From Leptospira mtsangambouensis (GTDB lineage Bacteria > Spirochaetota > Leptospiria > Leptospirales > Leptospiraceae): a stretch of DNA of 64,000 nucleotides. Shown here piece after piece: positions 53,544 through 63,486 of the stretch (within the stretch, counting starts at the first letter, position 1; each line of letters starts with the position of its first letter). Position numbers and translations under genes: made by a program. The notes beneath the pieces were generated by a model, which saw only the letters and a program-made list of their open reading frames with translations, made no database searches and was not told the origin of the DNA. The stretch covers positions 62,001-126,000 of the forward strand of contig NZ_RQHK01000003.1 of the NCBI RefSeq assembly GCF_004770475.1, read 5' to 3'.

Positions 53544-53739
53544 TTATGAAATAGAAGGAATGACTTGCGGGCATTGTAAAAATACTGTAGAGAAAGTGTT
53601 TGCAGAGAATGGAAAAGAAGCAACTGCAAATTTAGATTTAAAAACTGTCTCTGTGAAAGAATCTTTAACGGATGCGGAGTTGAATTTACTTCGTGAACGT
53701 TTGGGTGAGGATGGATATTCTCTTGGAAACGCTAAATAA
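53536..53739 (+). CDS. copZ: Copper chaperone CopZ
   Basis: 67 residues, a single heavy-metal-associated domain with GMTCGHC (C11, C14) and the ferredoxin-like babbab pattern. Delivers Cu(I) to CopA in the cytoplasm. Starts with ATG overlapping the preceding gene by 8 nt; its 3' part overlaps the start of copA by 29 nt. Length and motif are typical. Confidence 0.92.
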   Translation: MVNYEIEGMTCGHCKNTVEKVFAENGKEATANLDLKTVSVKESLTDAELNLLRERLGEDGYSLGNAK

Positions 53740-55927
53740 TACCACCGAACGAACATTAGATTTATTTGGTATGACCTGTGCAAATTGTGCCCTTCGCATT
53801 GAGAAGGGCCTAACCAAAATGGATGGAGTTTCTGATGTTCGAGTCAACTTTGCTCGCGAATCTGTTTTTTTGCGAACCACTGATTCCGTCACCGTAGATT
53901 CTTTATTAAAAAAAGTAGAATCTCTTGGATACTCCGCACTGGTTCATGATGCAAATCAACAATCTGAAACTGAGAAAAAACAAAAGGATCAAACTCGAAA
54001 TTTAAAAATTCGTTTCCTTTTGTCTTTGGTCCTTTCCTTACCATTGTTTTATGGAATGGTTACCCACTTCAGTTTTTTAAGTTTTATGCCTATGCCACAT
54101 TTTTTAATGGACCGGTTTGTCCAGATGGCAATTGTTTTCCCAGTTCAGTTCCTCATTGGTTTTCCGTTTTACAAATCTGCCTATCGTGCACTAAGAAATG
54201 GATCTGCCAATATGGATGTCCTTGTTGTCATTGGGACAAGTGCTGCTTACGGTTATAGTATATTCGGTAAAGATTTATACTTTGAAACCTCCGCGGTTCT
54301 TATCACTTTTATTCTTGGTGGTAAATGGATTGAACATTATGCCAAGGGCAAAAGTAGCGATGGGATCAATGCATTACTCAAACTTCGACCAGAGACTGCC
54401 ACTGTACAATCCAATGGGATTTGGACGGAAGTTCCTAATGAATATTTGAAAACTGGGGATCTTGTATTGGTAAAGGCGGGGGAACGATTCCCAATGGATG
54501 GAATTGTTTCGGAAGGAATCAGTTTTGCCGATGAATCAATGTTAACTGGTGAAAGTATGCCAGTAGAAAAAAAAATCGGTGATTCGATTCTGAGTGGAAC
54601 AGTCAATGGAAATGGTTCGCTGGTGGTGAAAGCAACTAAAGTAGGGAATGATACAACACTTTCACATATCATTCGTTCTGTGGAAGAATCACTCGGTACC
54701 AAAGCACCCATCCAAAGGATTGCAGATCAGATTTCTGCATATTTTGTTCCGATTGTGATTTCAATTAGTGTGGTTGATTTTTTTGTTTGGTATTTTGTAT
54801 TAACACCTGGCGATATTACATCGGCTATTGAAACAAGTATTGCCATTCTTGTGATTGCCTGCCCATGTGCCTTGGGACTTGCCACTCCAATCTCTTTACT
54901 TGTGGGAACGGGAAGAGCCGCCAAACATGGAGTGTTGTTTCGTAGTGCAGAAGCTTTGGAGTCAGTTTCCAAAATCAATTGGATTGGTTTTGATAAAACT
55001 GGAACTCTGACAGAAGGAAAACCAAAAGTCACCGAAATGATCCATTATGGATTGAGTCATTCAGACCTAAACCAAATCTTACTAAACATCATACAGATGG
55101 AACAAACTTCTGACCATCCATTGGCCAAGGCCATTGTTGGATATGGGAAGGAAAAAAATTTGTATCAAAGTTCAAATCCAATTGTGTCGACCAAAACTTT
55201 CCCTGGTGGCGGAATCCAGTCGGAACAAAATGGGAATACCTTCATTGCCGGCAAACGAACATTTGTAGAAGAGAACGGGTTTTTTGTGTCTGATACAATG
55301 AATGAGTCGATCAAAGTATGGTCGGAAGATGGATCGAGTTTGGTATTTGTTGGCATCCGAGGAAATGCAAATGGTATGGTTGTCTTTCGGATTGAAGATG
55401 GTTTGCGTAAAGATGCGATGGGGGCGATTGCCACATTAAAATCTATGGGAGTTGAACCAGTCCTTTTGACGGGGGACCATCCTAATTCTGCAAACAAAGT
55501 TGCGAAGTTAGTGGGGATCTCAGCGGTGTATGCCGGACTACTTCCTGAGGAAAAAGCAAAAATCATCACAACCTTCAAAACAAAAAAAATCCATTCAGCT
55601 ATGGTTGGAGATGGAATCAATGATGCCCCAGCGCTTGCTTCCGCTGATGTGGGGATTGCAATGGGTACTGGATCTGATGTTGCTATCCAAACAGCTGATG
55701 TAGTGCTTGTGAATGGAGACATCCAAAGGATTGTGGATCTCATCACAATTGGAAAAGACACAGTCACGAATATTCGGCAAAATTTTGGTTGGGCTCTTGG
55801 TTACAATTTATTAGGAATTCCCATTGCTGCTTCCGGGCTTCTTCTTCCTTGGGTGAGTGGCGCTGCCATGGCGTTCAGTTCTTTATCTGTTGTTTTTAAT
55901 GCACTTCGAATGAGTCGTTGGAAATAA
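53711..55927 (+). CDS. copA: Copper-exporting P-type ATPase CopA
   Basis: 738 residues from ATG 53711 (an in-frame GTG at 53693 is possible). One N-terminal metal-binding domain (GMTCANC, C23/C26), eight membrane helices, the CPC ion site in ACPCALG (about 384), DKTGTL (about 428), HP motif (DHPLAKAI) and GDGIND. A type IB Cu(I) exporter to the periplasm. It is encoded inside the copZ 3' end (29-nt overlap), an arrangement that couples translation of chaperone and pump. The single HMA domain here and CopZ share the CxxC. Confidence 0.96.
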   Translation: MDILLETLNNTTERTLDLFGMTCANCALRIEKGLTKMDGVSDVRVNFARESVFLRTTDSVTVDSLLKKVESLGYSALVHDANQQSETEKKQKDQTRNLKIRFLLSLVLSLPLFYGMVTHFSFLSFMPMPHFLMDRFVQMAIVFPVQFLIGFPFYKSAYRALRNGSANMDVLVVIGTSAAYGYSIFGKDLYFETSAVLITFILGGKWIEHYAKGKSSDGINALLKLRPETATVQSNGIWTEVPNEYLKTGDLVLVKAGERFPMDGIVSEGISFADESMLTGESMPVEKKIGDSILSGTVNGNGSLVVKATKVGNDTTLSHIIRSVEESLGTKAPIQRIADQISAYFVPIVISISVVDFFVWYFVLTPGDITSAIETSIAILVIACPCALGLATPISLLVGTGRAAKHGVLFRSAEALESVSKINWIGFDKTGTLTEGKPKVTEMIHYGLSHSDLNQILLNIIQMEQTSDHPLAKAIVGYGKEKNLYQSSNPIVSTKTFPGGGIQSEQNGNTFIAGKRTFVEENGFFVSDTMNESIKVWSEDGSSLVFVGIRGNANGMVVFRIEDGLRKDAMGAIATLKSMGVEPVLLTGDHPNSANKVAKLVGISAVYAGLLPEEKAKIITTFKTKKIHSAMVGDGINDAPALASADVGIAMGTGSDVAIQTADVVLVNGDIQRIVDLITIGKDTVTNIRQNFGWALGYNLLGIPIAASGLLLPWVSGAAMAFSSLSVVFNALRMSRWK

Positions 55928-55953
55928 CAGTATAAATAAAAATGGTGTAACGA

Positions 55954-56781
55954 TTGGACATTCGATTTATTAAACCACCTTCCCATTTTGAATCATCTGT
56001 TAAGGAATTTTGGATTTGGGAGGGAGTGAATGTCCGGGAACTCCCTTGGATACTGCCATCTTACGAATGTGAGGTGGTTTTTCATTTGGGTGAACCTCCG
56101 CTTGTAGAAACAGAAAATCGACAAATCATTAAGTTACCAAAGTTACACATCGTTGGCCCGCAAACAAGAAGGTGGAGGATTTTATCAGAATCAGATTTAA
56201 ATTTGATTGCCATTCGGTTTTTTGTAGGAGGAATGTTTTCTCTTTTTTCCAAACGTGGAGATGAATTACAAAACCAATTTATTTCAATAGGTGATGAGTC
56301 AATGTTAGGTGAACTTTCGGATTTTGGTTTCCCTGCTGAAAATCGAATTTCTGAATTTCTCACTCGGTTTCTTAAAGAATATTCGGGACAACCTTCCGAA
56401 ATTCCAACATATGTTCGGTTTGCACTTTTGGAGCTCACAAATCCAGCCACTCCCATCGAAGGCCTTTGCCAAAAATTGGGAATTTCCAGAAAACAATTGG
56501 ATCGTAAATTCAAAGAAATTGTGGGAATGAATCCTTCTGAATACAGAACGGTGCACAGGTTACTTGAGATGGTGCGAAATCCTGACCACTACCGAAAAAA
56601 CAATCCAGAACTCCGTTTTACGGATTTGGCACATGAATTTGAGTATTCTGACCAGTCCCATTTCAATCACGATTTCAAACGAATTTCGGGAAGTATTCCC
56701 AATGAATGGTTCGCAGAATATGAAAAAATGTCCCATTTTTACAATGGAGATTCGTCTCATACTGATAGGATAGAAACATGA
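55954..56781 (+). CDS. AraC-family regulator with DUF6597-like N-terminal domain
   Basis: 275 residues starting with TTG 55954 (weak GGTG-type site). The N-terminal about 150 residues (PSHFESSVKEFWIWEG through VGPQTRRW and FFVGGMFSLF) follow the DUF6597 sensory domain of short AraC regulators, and the C-terminal 100 residues hold two helix-turn-helix motifs (PIEGLCQKLGISRKQLDRKF; FTDLAHEFEYSDQSHFNHDF). The ankyrin gene that follows overlaps its stop by 4 nt (ATGA). It begins 26 nt after the copA stop, so read-through from the copper promoter is possible, but a separate role is as likely. Confidence 0.85.
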   Translation: MDIRFIKPPSHFESSVKEFWIWEGVNVRELPWILPSYECEVVFHLGEPPLVETENRQIIKLPKLHIVGPQTRRWRILSESDLNLIAIRFFVGGMFSLFSKRGDELQNQFISIGDESMLGELSDFGFPAENRISEFLTRFLKEYSGQPSEIPTYVRFALLELTNPATPIEGLCQKLGISRKQLDRKFKEIVGMNPSEYRTVHRLLEMVRNPDHYRKNNPELRFTDLAHEFEYSDQSHFNHDFKRISGSIPNEWFAEYEKMSHFYNGDSSHTDRIET

Positions 56782-57248
56782 TACAAAACATTATCGATTT
56801 TGTTGGTAAAACTAAATCCAATCTCCGGTTACGCACCTTGTGTTCTGCCATCACACGAGAAGATAAAGATTCTTTTGATCTGTTATTATCCGATCCTGAA
56901 TTAAAAGAAGTTTTGGTATCTGAGTCTGCATTGTTGCTTGGGATTGCTGTCACGGAAGTTTCTGATATCTATTATTTGAAAAAATTACTCACAATTGGTT
57001 TGGATCCGAATAGACCAGATAACATGGGTTTGTATCCAATTCACAAAGCAACTGAAACAGGAAATATCGAAGCTGTTGAAGTATTATTGAATTCTGCCGC
57101 CAACCCCAATGCTGCGGATCCCAGTGGAGTGACTGCCCTTCATATCGCCAATAGTTTTGATGGTCTCGGTGAAATTTCCGATCTATTGATTCGAATGGGT
57201 GCAAATGTCTACCAAAGGGATAAACTCGGCAAACGTTACTTGATGTAA
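56778..57248 (+). CDS. Ankyrin-repeat protein
   Basis: 156 residues: a helical N-terminal part (about 1-75) and two clear ankyrin repeats plus a partial third (DNMGLYPIHKATETGNIEAVEVLLNSAANPNAAD, split at 86-119; SGVTALHIANSFDGLGEISDLLIRMGANVY, split at 121-150). No signal peptide. Translationally coupled to the AraC regulator by the ATGA overlap, which hints at an interaction partner or regulator of it. Ankyrin proteins give no function on their own. Confidence 0.85.
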   Translation: MIQNIIDFVGKTKSNLRLRTLCSAITREDKDSFDLLLSDPELKEVLVSESALLLGIAVTEVSDIYYLKKLLTIGLDPNRPDNMGLYPIHKATETGNIEAVEVLLNSAANPNAADPSGVTALHIANSFDGLGEISDLLIRMGANVYQRDKLGKRYLM

Positions 57249-57324
57249 TTTAAAATCAATTTCCAACGAATGAGTGGCCATAATCTTCCTTGTCTGAATG
57301 AGCCACTTCCCGATCTATGTGATT

Positions 57325-58497
57325 ATGATCGGAACTCCTTTTACTCCCAACGCTACTAAACTTTTACTTCTTGGATCCGGAGAACTTGGCAAAGAGGTTG
57401 CCATTGAGGCAAACCGTCTAGGTGTTCATGTCATCGCAGTTGATCGTTATCCGAATGCACCCGCTATGCTTGTGGCACAAGAATCTCGTGTCATCAATAT
57501 GCTTGATCCTAAAGAGTTGGAAGCCACCATACGCGAGTTAAAACCAGATTTTGTAGTTCCCGAAATTGAAGCCATACATACAGAAACTTTGGTACGATTG
57601 GAAGCCGAAGGTTTTCGTATCATCCCAAGTGCCAAAGCTGTGAATCTTACCATGAACCGAGAAGGGATTCGTAATTTTGCTTCTCAAGAACTTGGTTTAA
57701 AAACCTCTAAATATCTTTTTGCCGATACGGAAGAAGGTTTTACGAAAGCGGTGCAAGAGATAGGTTTTCCATGTGTGGTCAAACCAATTATGAGTTCTTC
57801 TGGGAAAGGACAGAGTTTGGTACGAAACGAATCAGAGATACAAAAGGCTTGGAACTATGGGCAAACGGGAGGTAGGACAGGAAAAGGTAAGATGATCATT
57901 GAAGAATTTATCCCATTTGATTTTGAAATCACTCTCCTCACCATTCGGCATATCGGAGGAACTACTTTTTTGCCTCCCATTGGACATAGACAGGTGAACG
58001 GGGATTATGTGGAATCTTGGATGCCTCAACCCATGTCGGAACTTGCTTTAAATGCCGCTGAAAAAATTGCAGAAGCAGTTACCACTGGACTTGGTGGGAT
58101 GGGAATATTTGGAGTCGAACTTTTTGTCAAAGGGGACGAAGTGTACTTTAGTGAAGTATCTCCAAGACCACATGACACAGGGCTTGTGACTCTTATCTCG
58201 CAAAATTTTTCTGAATTTTCACTTCATGCAAGAGCATTACTTGGTCTTCCCATTCCGGAGCTCATCTTTCAAACTCCAGCCGCCAGTTCCGCCCTTCTTT
58301 TAGAAGGGAAAACGACTTCGCCCGTTTATACAGGCATTGAGGAAACTTTAAAACTAAAGGGAGTAGACATCCGAATTTTCGGGAAACCAGAAATTGATGG
58401 GAAACGACGAATGGGTGTTAGTTTAGCATTGGGAAAAACAATCGAAGAAGCCAAAGAAAAAGCAAACCGTGGCCGAGACTACATTCAATTAAAATAG
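57325..58497 (+). CDS. purT: Formate-dependent phosphoribosylglycinamide formyltransferase PurT
   Basis: 390 residues from ATG 57325 ([19 protein letters not shown]), which lines up with E. coli PurT; ATG 57298 is in frame but adds nine residues with no better ribosome-binding site. ATP-grasp enzyme, third step of purine synthesis using formate and ATP. Motifs: [15 protein letters not shown], the [10 protein letters not shown] strand, the SSSGKGQS glycine loop and the metal-binding [16 protein letters not shown]. Cytoplasmic; stands alone. Confidence 0.96.
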   Translation: MIGTPFTPNATKLLLLGSGELGKEVAIEANRLGVHVIAVDRYPNAPAMLVAQESRVINMLDPKELEATIRELKPDFVVPEIEAIHTETLVRLEAEGFRIIPSAKAVNLTMNREGIRNFASQELGLKTSKYLFADTEEGFTKAVQEIGFPCVVKPIMSSSGKGQSLVRNESEIQKAWNYGQTGGRTGKGKMIIEEFIPFDFEITLLTIRHIGGTTFLPPIGHRQVNGDYVESWMPQPMSELALNAAEKIAEAVTTGLGGMGIFGVELFVKGDEVYFSEVSPRPHDTGLVTLISQNFSEFSLHARALLGLPIPELIFQTPAASSALLLEGKTTSPVYTGIEETLKLKGVDIRIFGKPEIDGKRRMGVSLALGKTIEEAKEKANRGRDYIQLK

Positions 58498-58532
58498 TTG
58501 ATGAAATAAAAATAAAAAATCAATCAGAATAG

Positions 58533-58548
58533 CATTCGATACCGAATG
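58533..58548. terminator. Weak hairpin between purT and the exported protein gene
   Basis: CATTCG (58533-58538), ATAC, CGAATG (58543-58548), with flanking AATCAA/TTGATT that extend the symmetry, between two convergent genes. A possible bidirectional terminator. Confidence 0.4.
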
Positions 58549-58565
58549 ATATTTGATTCTTTGGA

Positions 58566-59306
58566 TTAATCTTTTTTGATTTCCGGAGCTTTGTAGTTTG
58601 TCATCATTGTTTCGTAGATACTTTCTTCTCCAAAAGGTAAAAAAGAATTATCATAATGAAGTGCGATCAGTCGGTTGTTTCCTTTCCCAAAACCGCGAAT
58701 GAGTTCTGATTCGATGGAATCAAAATCAGAAAACTCGATGGAATCCATAAACTTACCATCATGTAATAAGTTGAGAAACACTACAAACTTCCCTGCATGT
58801 TTTAAAATTTTTAAAGAAAATAACATTTCACGTAGTTTCAAAAGATAAAGGAGAGGGCGAGTGTTCCTTGCCATCACTAACTTTTGTTCGGCTTCACTTA
58901 CATCCCTAAGTGCTAGGCGTAAAAATGCCCTTGTTTGAGTTTTTTCTTTATCTCGAGACTTACCACCAAGTAATACAAGTTCAGAACGAACCAACGTGAT
59001 ATTTTTAGTTAGAATTTTGTCATAAAGTCTAATGAGTTTTGATTGTGTGGAACGAACGGCTAAATAGGCATCTCCATATTTCCCTTGGATGTGTAGACTT
59101 TTGAATCGCAAATACTCATCAATGATTTCCTGGTATTCTTGTTTTTCTTCTGGGCTTCCCAAATGGATGACGCTGGAGTCAAGTGAACGAACTAGTAAAT
59201 AATTTTCTTCAGCACCAAAGGCCACTTGTAAGTTGCCATTGGCATAGGTTCTTTCACCTGCGGAGAGGCAAAGGAAACTAAGGATAAAAAAAAGAAAAGT
59301 TCGCAC
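58566..59306 (-). CDS. Exported hypothetical protein
   Basis: 246 residues with a signal peptide (FLFFILSFLCLSAGERTYA, cleaved near 23). The mature protein is mostly helical (repeated leucines and E/K pairs, about 55-200) and may be periplasmic. I recognise no domain. Conserved-looking features are the QEYQEIIDEYLRFKSLHIQGKYGDAY stretch (split at about 57-82) and several charged helices. Convergent with purT and divergent from the ABC-F gene (about 190 bp apart, where no further gene or clear promoter is seen). Confidence 0.65.
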   Translation of the reverse strand: MRTFLFFILSFLCLSAGERTYANGNLQVAFGAEENYLLVRSLDSSVIHLGSPEEKQEYQEIIDEYLRFKSLHIQGKYGDAYLAVRSTQSKLIRLYDKILTKNITLVRSELVLLGGKSRDKEKTQTRAFLRLALRDVSEAEQKLVMARNTRPLLYLLKLREMLFSLKILKHAGKFVVFLNLLHDGKFMDSIEFSDFDSIESELIRGFGKGNNRLIALHYDNSFLPFGEESIYETMMTNYKAPEIKKD

Positions 59307-59493
59307 AGTATAGTTTCGGAATTTTGGGACCTCAAAAAAAGTCCATAATTTGACAGGTGTTTTTCCCTGTGATTATGTCTTTGGAATTTGGATTTCTTGG
59401 CCTAATGTTCCCTATTTCTTTTCGTTTCTACTCGTCGTTTCCGGTTCTTTTTCGATCCTGGTTCTAACTAGAAGGGTAACCTTCGGAAATGAT

Positions 59494-60990
59494 ATGATCA
59501 AAATCTCTGGTTTAAACAAACAATTCAATGGTAACGTCTTATTTGATGACTTACAATTTAGCGTCAATCGTGGCGAACGTGTCGGCCTTGTCGGTCGTAA
59601 TGGGCATGGTAAATCCACGCTTGTCCAAATCATTTTAGGAAAGTCTGAGCCAGACTCAGGGAACATCACCATTCCGAAAGGATACCGCATTGGGCATCTA
59701 GAGCAGCATTTGGTTTTTACCAAACCCACTGTTTTGGAAGAATGTGCCCTTGGCCTTCCAGAAGGGGATGAATACGAAACCTGGAAAGTAGAACGTATTT
59801 TATTTGGTCTTGGATTTTCGGAAAAAGACATGGAGAGAAGTCCAGATGAATTTTCTGGTGGATACCAAATCCGAATGAACCTCGCAAAACTTCTGGTTTC
59901 AGCTCCCGATATGCTCATCTTAGATGAACCAAACAACTATTTAGATATTGTCACTATACGTTGGTTAGAGGAATTTCTCCGTGAATGGGAAGGAGAAATC
60001 ATTCTCATCACACATGATAGAAGTTTTATGGATAGCGTTGTGACTCACACTGTAGCCATTCACAGAACCAAAGCCATTAAGGTCCAAGGGGATACAGAAA
60101 AGTTATACACACAGATCAACCAAGCAGAGGAGATCTATGAGAAAACCAGACAAAACGAAGCGAAAAAACGCAAACAAGAAGAGATCTTTATCGCAAAGTT
60201 TAAAGCAAAAGCAAGTTTTGCAAGTCGTACCCAATCTCGTGTGAAAAAGTTAGAAAAACAAGGTGAAATGAAAGCACTCGACACCATTGAAGATATGGAA
60301 CTTTATTTTAATAGCGCTCCATTTTCCGCAAATCAGATGTTAAGTGTTGAAGAAGTTTCTTTTTCTTATAACAATAATGCTCCTTTTTTATTTGAAAACT
60401 TTTCCATTAGTGTTGGGCCAGAAGATCGAATTTGTATCATAGGGAAAAACGGAAAAGGAAAGTCTACCTTGCTGAAGTTAATTGCCGGAGAGCTTACACC
60501 CGTTTCCGGTGCCGTCAAAAAACATCCAATTTTGAAAGAAGGGTATTTTGGACAAACCAACAAATTGAACATGAACGAAAGTAACACCGTTGTCCAAGAG
60601 ATCATGAGTGCGGATTCCAATTGTTCCGAAGGAAAGGCAAGAAACATTGCCGGTGGGCTTATGTTTTCGGAAGACCTTGCTTTAAAAAAGATTAAGGTTC
60701 TCTCTGGGGGAGAAAAAAGCCGGGTACTTCTTGGAAAAATTTTGGTCACTCCTTGTCATCTATTGTATTTGGATGAACCAACCAATCACTTGGACATGCA
60801 ATCTTGTGACTCACTCATTGAGGCCATTGATAACTTTGATGGTTCCGTGATCATGGTAACACACAACGAAATGCACTTGCGCGCTGTAGCTACAAAACTA
60901 ATTGTATTCGATGATGACCGAGTTTTTGTCTATGACGGGGGTTATGATGACTTCCTGAATGACATTGGCTGGAAGGACGAAACTGTTTGA
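59494..60990 (+). CDS. ABC-F family ATPase
   Basis: 498 residues from ATG 59494; an ORF extends upstream to 59350 but that part ([10 protein letters not shown]...) is not homologous-looking. Two ABC domains: Walker [10 protein letters not shown] (about 38-46) and signature FSGGY-type near 132, then second Walker [10 protein letters not shown] and LSGGEKSRV, joined by the charged ABC-F linker (about 205-265). No membrane part. ABC-F proteins act on the ribosome (EttA/Uup-type translation or antibiotic resistance). It overlaps the following ABC transporter gene by 4 nt, so expression is linked; whether it works with that exporter is unclear. Confidence 0.9.
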   Translation: MIKISGLNKQFNGNVLFDDLQFSVNRGERVGLVGRNGHGKSTLVQIILGKSEPDSGNITIPKGYRIGHLEQHLVFTKPTVLEECALGLPEGDEYETWKVERILFGLGFSEKDMERSPDEFSGGYQIRMNLAKLLVSAPDMLILDEPNNYLDIVTIRWLEEFLREWEGEIILITHDRSFMDSVVTHTVAIHRTKAIKVQGDTEKLYTQINQAEEIYEKTRQNEAKKRKQEEIFIAKFKAKASFASRTQSRVKKLEKQGEMKALDTIEDMELYFNSAPFSANQMLSVEEVSFSYNNNAPFLFENFSISVGPEDRICIIGKNGKGKSTLLKLIAGELTPVSGAVKKHPILKEGYFGQTNKLNMNESNTVVQEIMSADSNCSEGKARNIAGGLMFSEDLALKKIKVLSGGEKSRVLLGKILVTPCHLLYLDEPTNHLDMQSCDSLIEAIDNFDGSVIMVTHNEMHLRAVATKLIVFDDDRVFVYDGGYDDFLNDIGWKDETV

Positions 60991-61913
60991 AATCAATCCT
61001 CACTCTAAAACAAGTTTCCAAGTCTTATGACAATGGATTCCAAGCACTAAAGGATGTAAATTGGGAAGTAAAAGAGGGCGAAATCCACGCTCTTCTTGGT
61101 CCCAATGGAGCAGGAAAAACCACTCTAATCAATTTGATTTGTGGAATTGTTTCACCAAGCGGTGGTGAGGTGACTGTGTCCGGATTTAACATCATTGGAG
61201 ACTTTAAAAAAACAAGATCTCTCATTGGACTTGTTCCCCAGGAACTTAGTGTCCATGCCTTTGAGACGGTTTGGGCCAGTGTGTCTTTTACGAGAGGGCT
61301 CTATGGAAAACCAGCCAACCCAAAGTACATTGAAGAAGTTTTAAAATCACTTTCCCTTTGGGACAAAAAAGACCAAAGGATTATGACATTGTCCGGTGGA
61401 ATGAAACGTCGAGTTTTAATCGCCAAAGCACTATCACACGAACCAAAAATTCTTTTTTTGGATGAACCGAGTGCAGGTGTGGATGTTGAATTACGAAAGG
61501 ATATGTGGAAGATTGTAGAATCTCTTAGGAAAAATGGAGTGACCATCATCCTAACCACTCACTACATCGAAGAAGCGGAATCCATCGCCGACCGAATTTC
61601 TGTGATCCGAAAAGGTGAGATTTTTCTGACCGAAAATAAAGATAGGCTTATGAAACAACTCGGTACCAAACAACTCCGGATTGAACTTAAAAAAAGCCTA
61701 AAACAAATTCCAAAGTCTCTTTCAAAGTATGAATTGGAACTTGTTGATAACCACTCGGCTCTTGTATTTACATATGATCGCTCTGATGATAGTAGTCTCA
61801 TTACTAAACTTTTGGATGATTTGAAAAAACTAAAAATCCAATTTAGTGATTTGAGTACAAAACAAAGTTCACTAGAAGAAATTTTTGTTCAATTATTACA
61901 GGAGGCTGTATGA
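60987..61913 (+). CDS. ABC-2 type transporter ATP-binding protein
   Basis: 308 residues from TTG 60987 (TTGA overlap with the ABC-F stop). Standard ABC ATPase with Walker [10 protein letters not shown] (about 39-47), the LSGGMKRR signature and a DEPSAGVD Walker B/D-loop, plus a C-terminal DUF4162-like regulatory part (about 225-308). The YadG/DrrA-type daughter of an efflux system. The next gene is its permease (4-nt overlap). Substrate unknown: drug, lipid or polysaccharide. Confidence 0.94.
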   Translation: MKSILTLKQVSKSYDNGFQALKDVNWEVKEGEIHALLGPNGAGKTTLINLICGIVSPSGGEVTVSGFNIIGDFKKTRSLIGLVPQELSVHAFETVWASVSFTRGLYGKPANPKYIEEVLKSLSLWDKKDQRIMTLSGGMKRRVLIAKALSHEPKILFLDEPSAGVDVELRKDMWKIVESLRKNGVTIILTTHYIEEAESIADRISVIRKGEIFLTENKDRLMKQLGTKQLRIELKKSLKQIPKSLSKYELELVDNHSALVFTYDRSDDSSLITKLLDDLKKLKIQFSDLSTKQSSLEEIFVQLLQEAV

Positions 61914-62671
61914 ATTTCTACGCAATCCAATCTATTTATAAATTCGAAATGGCAAGAACCTTTCGTACACTTTTACAAAGTATCGCTTCTCCTGTCCTTT
62001 CCACTTCTTTGTATTTTATTGTTTTTGGATCGGCCATTGGATCCAGAATCCAAGAGATTGATGGAATCCATTACGGAAGTTTTATAGTGCCTGGCCTTGT
62101 GATGTTGTCACTACTTACTGAAAGTATTTCGAACGCTTCCTTCGGAATATATTTTCCAAAGTTCAATGGGACCATTTATGAAATTCTCTCGGCTCCGGTG
62201 ACGATGTGGGAAGTTGTGATTGGGTATGTCGGAGCTGCGGCCACTAAATCACTCATGCTTGGTGTGTTAATGCTGATCACTGCGTCCTTTTTTGTGCCCA
62301 TTCGTATCGATCATCCTATCTTAATGGTGTTTTTTCTTGTGCTAACGTGTGTTAGTTTTAGTTTGTTTGGGTTTGTGATAGGAATTTGGGCGGATAGTTT
62401 TGAAAAACTCCAGATGATTCCTATGCTTGTCATCACACCACTTGTATTTCTCGGAGGAAGTTTTTATTCCATCCAAATGTTACCACCTTTTTGGCAAAAA
62501 TTAAGTATGTTTAACCCGGTTTTGTATTTGGTGAGTGGGTTTCGGTATAGTTTTTTTGAAAGGGCAGATGTAGCACTTTCTGTTAGTATTTCGATGATTC
62601 TTGTGTTTTTGACTCTTTGTTTGACTGTGACTTGGATTATCTTTAGAACCGGTTACAAAATCAAAAACTAG
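61910..62671 (+). CDS. ABC-2 type permease
   Basis: 253 residues, six membrane helices, YadH-like. The N-terminal [21 protein letters not shown] and the [24 protein letters not shown] segment before the last helix pair are typical of ABC-2 permeases. It is translationally coupled to the ATPase gene (ATGA) and forms the exporter with it. A strong terminator follows. Confidence 0.93.
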   Translation: MNFYAIQSIYKFEMARTFRTLLQSIASPVLSTSLYFIVFGSAIGSRIQEIDGIHYGSFIVPGLVMLSLLTESISNASFGIYFPKFNGTIYEILSAPVTMWEVVIGYVGAAATKSLMLGVLMLITASFFVPIRIDHPILMVFFLVLTCVSFSLFGFVIGIWADSFEKLQMIPMLVITPLVFLGGSFYSIQMLPPFWQKLSMFNPVLYLVSGFRYSFFERADVALSVSISMILVFLTLCLTVTWIIFRTGYKIKN

Positions 62672-62719
62672 ACTTCAAACAATAAGTAATCAAATCTCCA
62701 ATTCTAATTACTTGAACAA

Positions 62720-62745
62720 TCTAAGGATTCAAAAAAATCCTTAGA
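62720..62745 (+). terminator. Strong intrinsic terminator after the ABC exporter operon
   Basis: TCTAAGGATT (62720-62729) and AATCCTTAGA (62736-62745) form a 10-bp hairpin with a CAAAAA loop, followed on the plus strand by TTAATAGTTTTTT. It ends right at the stop codon of the convergent SCO1 gene and could serve both directions. Confidence 0.8.
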
Positions 62746-63486
62746 TTAATAGTTTTTTCTTAGTTTTCGTAAATCTTCCACTAACCTCTGTATATCGCCA
62801 GTCCCTTTTGCGCGGTAGATCCCTCGCAGAAATCTATCTTTATCAAATAAAAAGATATTTTCTGTATGAACAAATTCATACTTGCCTCGTTCGACAGAAA
62901 ATCCTTCCATTTCTGCACCGCAAGTCCCTTTGGCAAATTCTTCGATCATCGTTTCTTTACCTGTAAAAAAACTCCAATTTGTATTTTTAATTTGGTAGTT
63001 CTTTCGATACTTTTCTAAAACGGGGACTGTATCTTCTTTGGGATTGATCGAAATGGAAAAAATTTTGAGTTCTGGGAATTCAGAAAAATTTGGTTCAATT
63101 TGGATTAAGTTTCTTGTGATGAGCGGACAAATCCCACGACAAGTGGCATAAAAGAACACCACCAAATGTTCGCTTGGTGCCCAGTCCTTGGGGGAAATTG
63201 TTTTTCCTGTATGTTCGATTAGTTCCAATGAATTTGGAACCCGTTTTAAGTTTGGATCCAATTCTGGATTGTCTCTCCAAACCGGATCAAAATCTTTTCC
63301 TGAAAAATAAGGAAGAAGATTTGGATTGGGACTTTGTTCTGATGGTTTGCACTTTAAATTTACCAAACAGGTGGTAAAGAGAATTAACATTAGGATCCAA
63401 GATGGGAAAAAAACATTAGGGTTACGTTGGATTTTTTTTTGTTCGGATGGTATGGGAATCTTCGAAGTCAAAAACAATGAATTCAT
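62746..63486 (-). CDS. SCO1/SenC/PrrC-family lipoprotein
   Basis: 246 residues. N-terminal hydrophobic segment ending in a lipobox-like VNLKC (Cys 46), so membrane-anchored at the outer face. Thioredoxin-like SCO domain: CRGICP (copper-binding CxxxC, about 133-137), a conserved ISINPKEDT loop and the copper-ligand His in EFVHTENIFLF (about 211). Probably delivers copper to cytochrome oxidase or acts as a thiol redox chaperone. The start is ATG 63486, overlapping the YwqK-like gene stop by 4 nt. The n-region is long (about 30), which is unusual. Confidence 0.9.
   Translation of the reverse strand: MNSLFLTSKIPIPSEQKKIQRNPNVFFPSWILMLILFTTCLVNLKCKPSEQSPNPNLLPYFSGKDFDPVWRDNPELDPNLKRVPNSLELIEHTGKTISPKDWAPSEHLVVFFYATCRGICPLITRNLIQIEPNFSEFPELKIFSISINPKEDTVPVLEKYRKNYQIKNTNWSFFTGKETMIEEFAKGTCGAEMEGFSVERGKYEFVHTENIFLFDKDRFLRGIYRAKGTGDIQRLVEDLRKLRKNY

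Noticed and set aside
59350..59493. N-terminal extension of the ABC-F gene (48 residues, hydrophobic)
   Set aside because: ABC-F proteins are cytosolic and begin near MIKISGL; no ribosome-binding site supports the upstream ATG.
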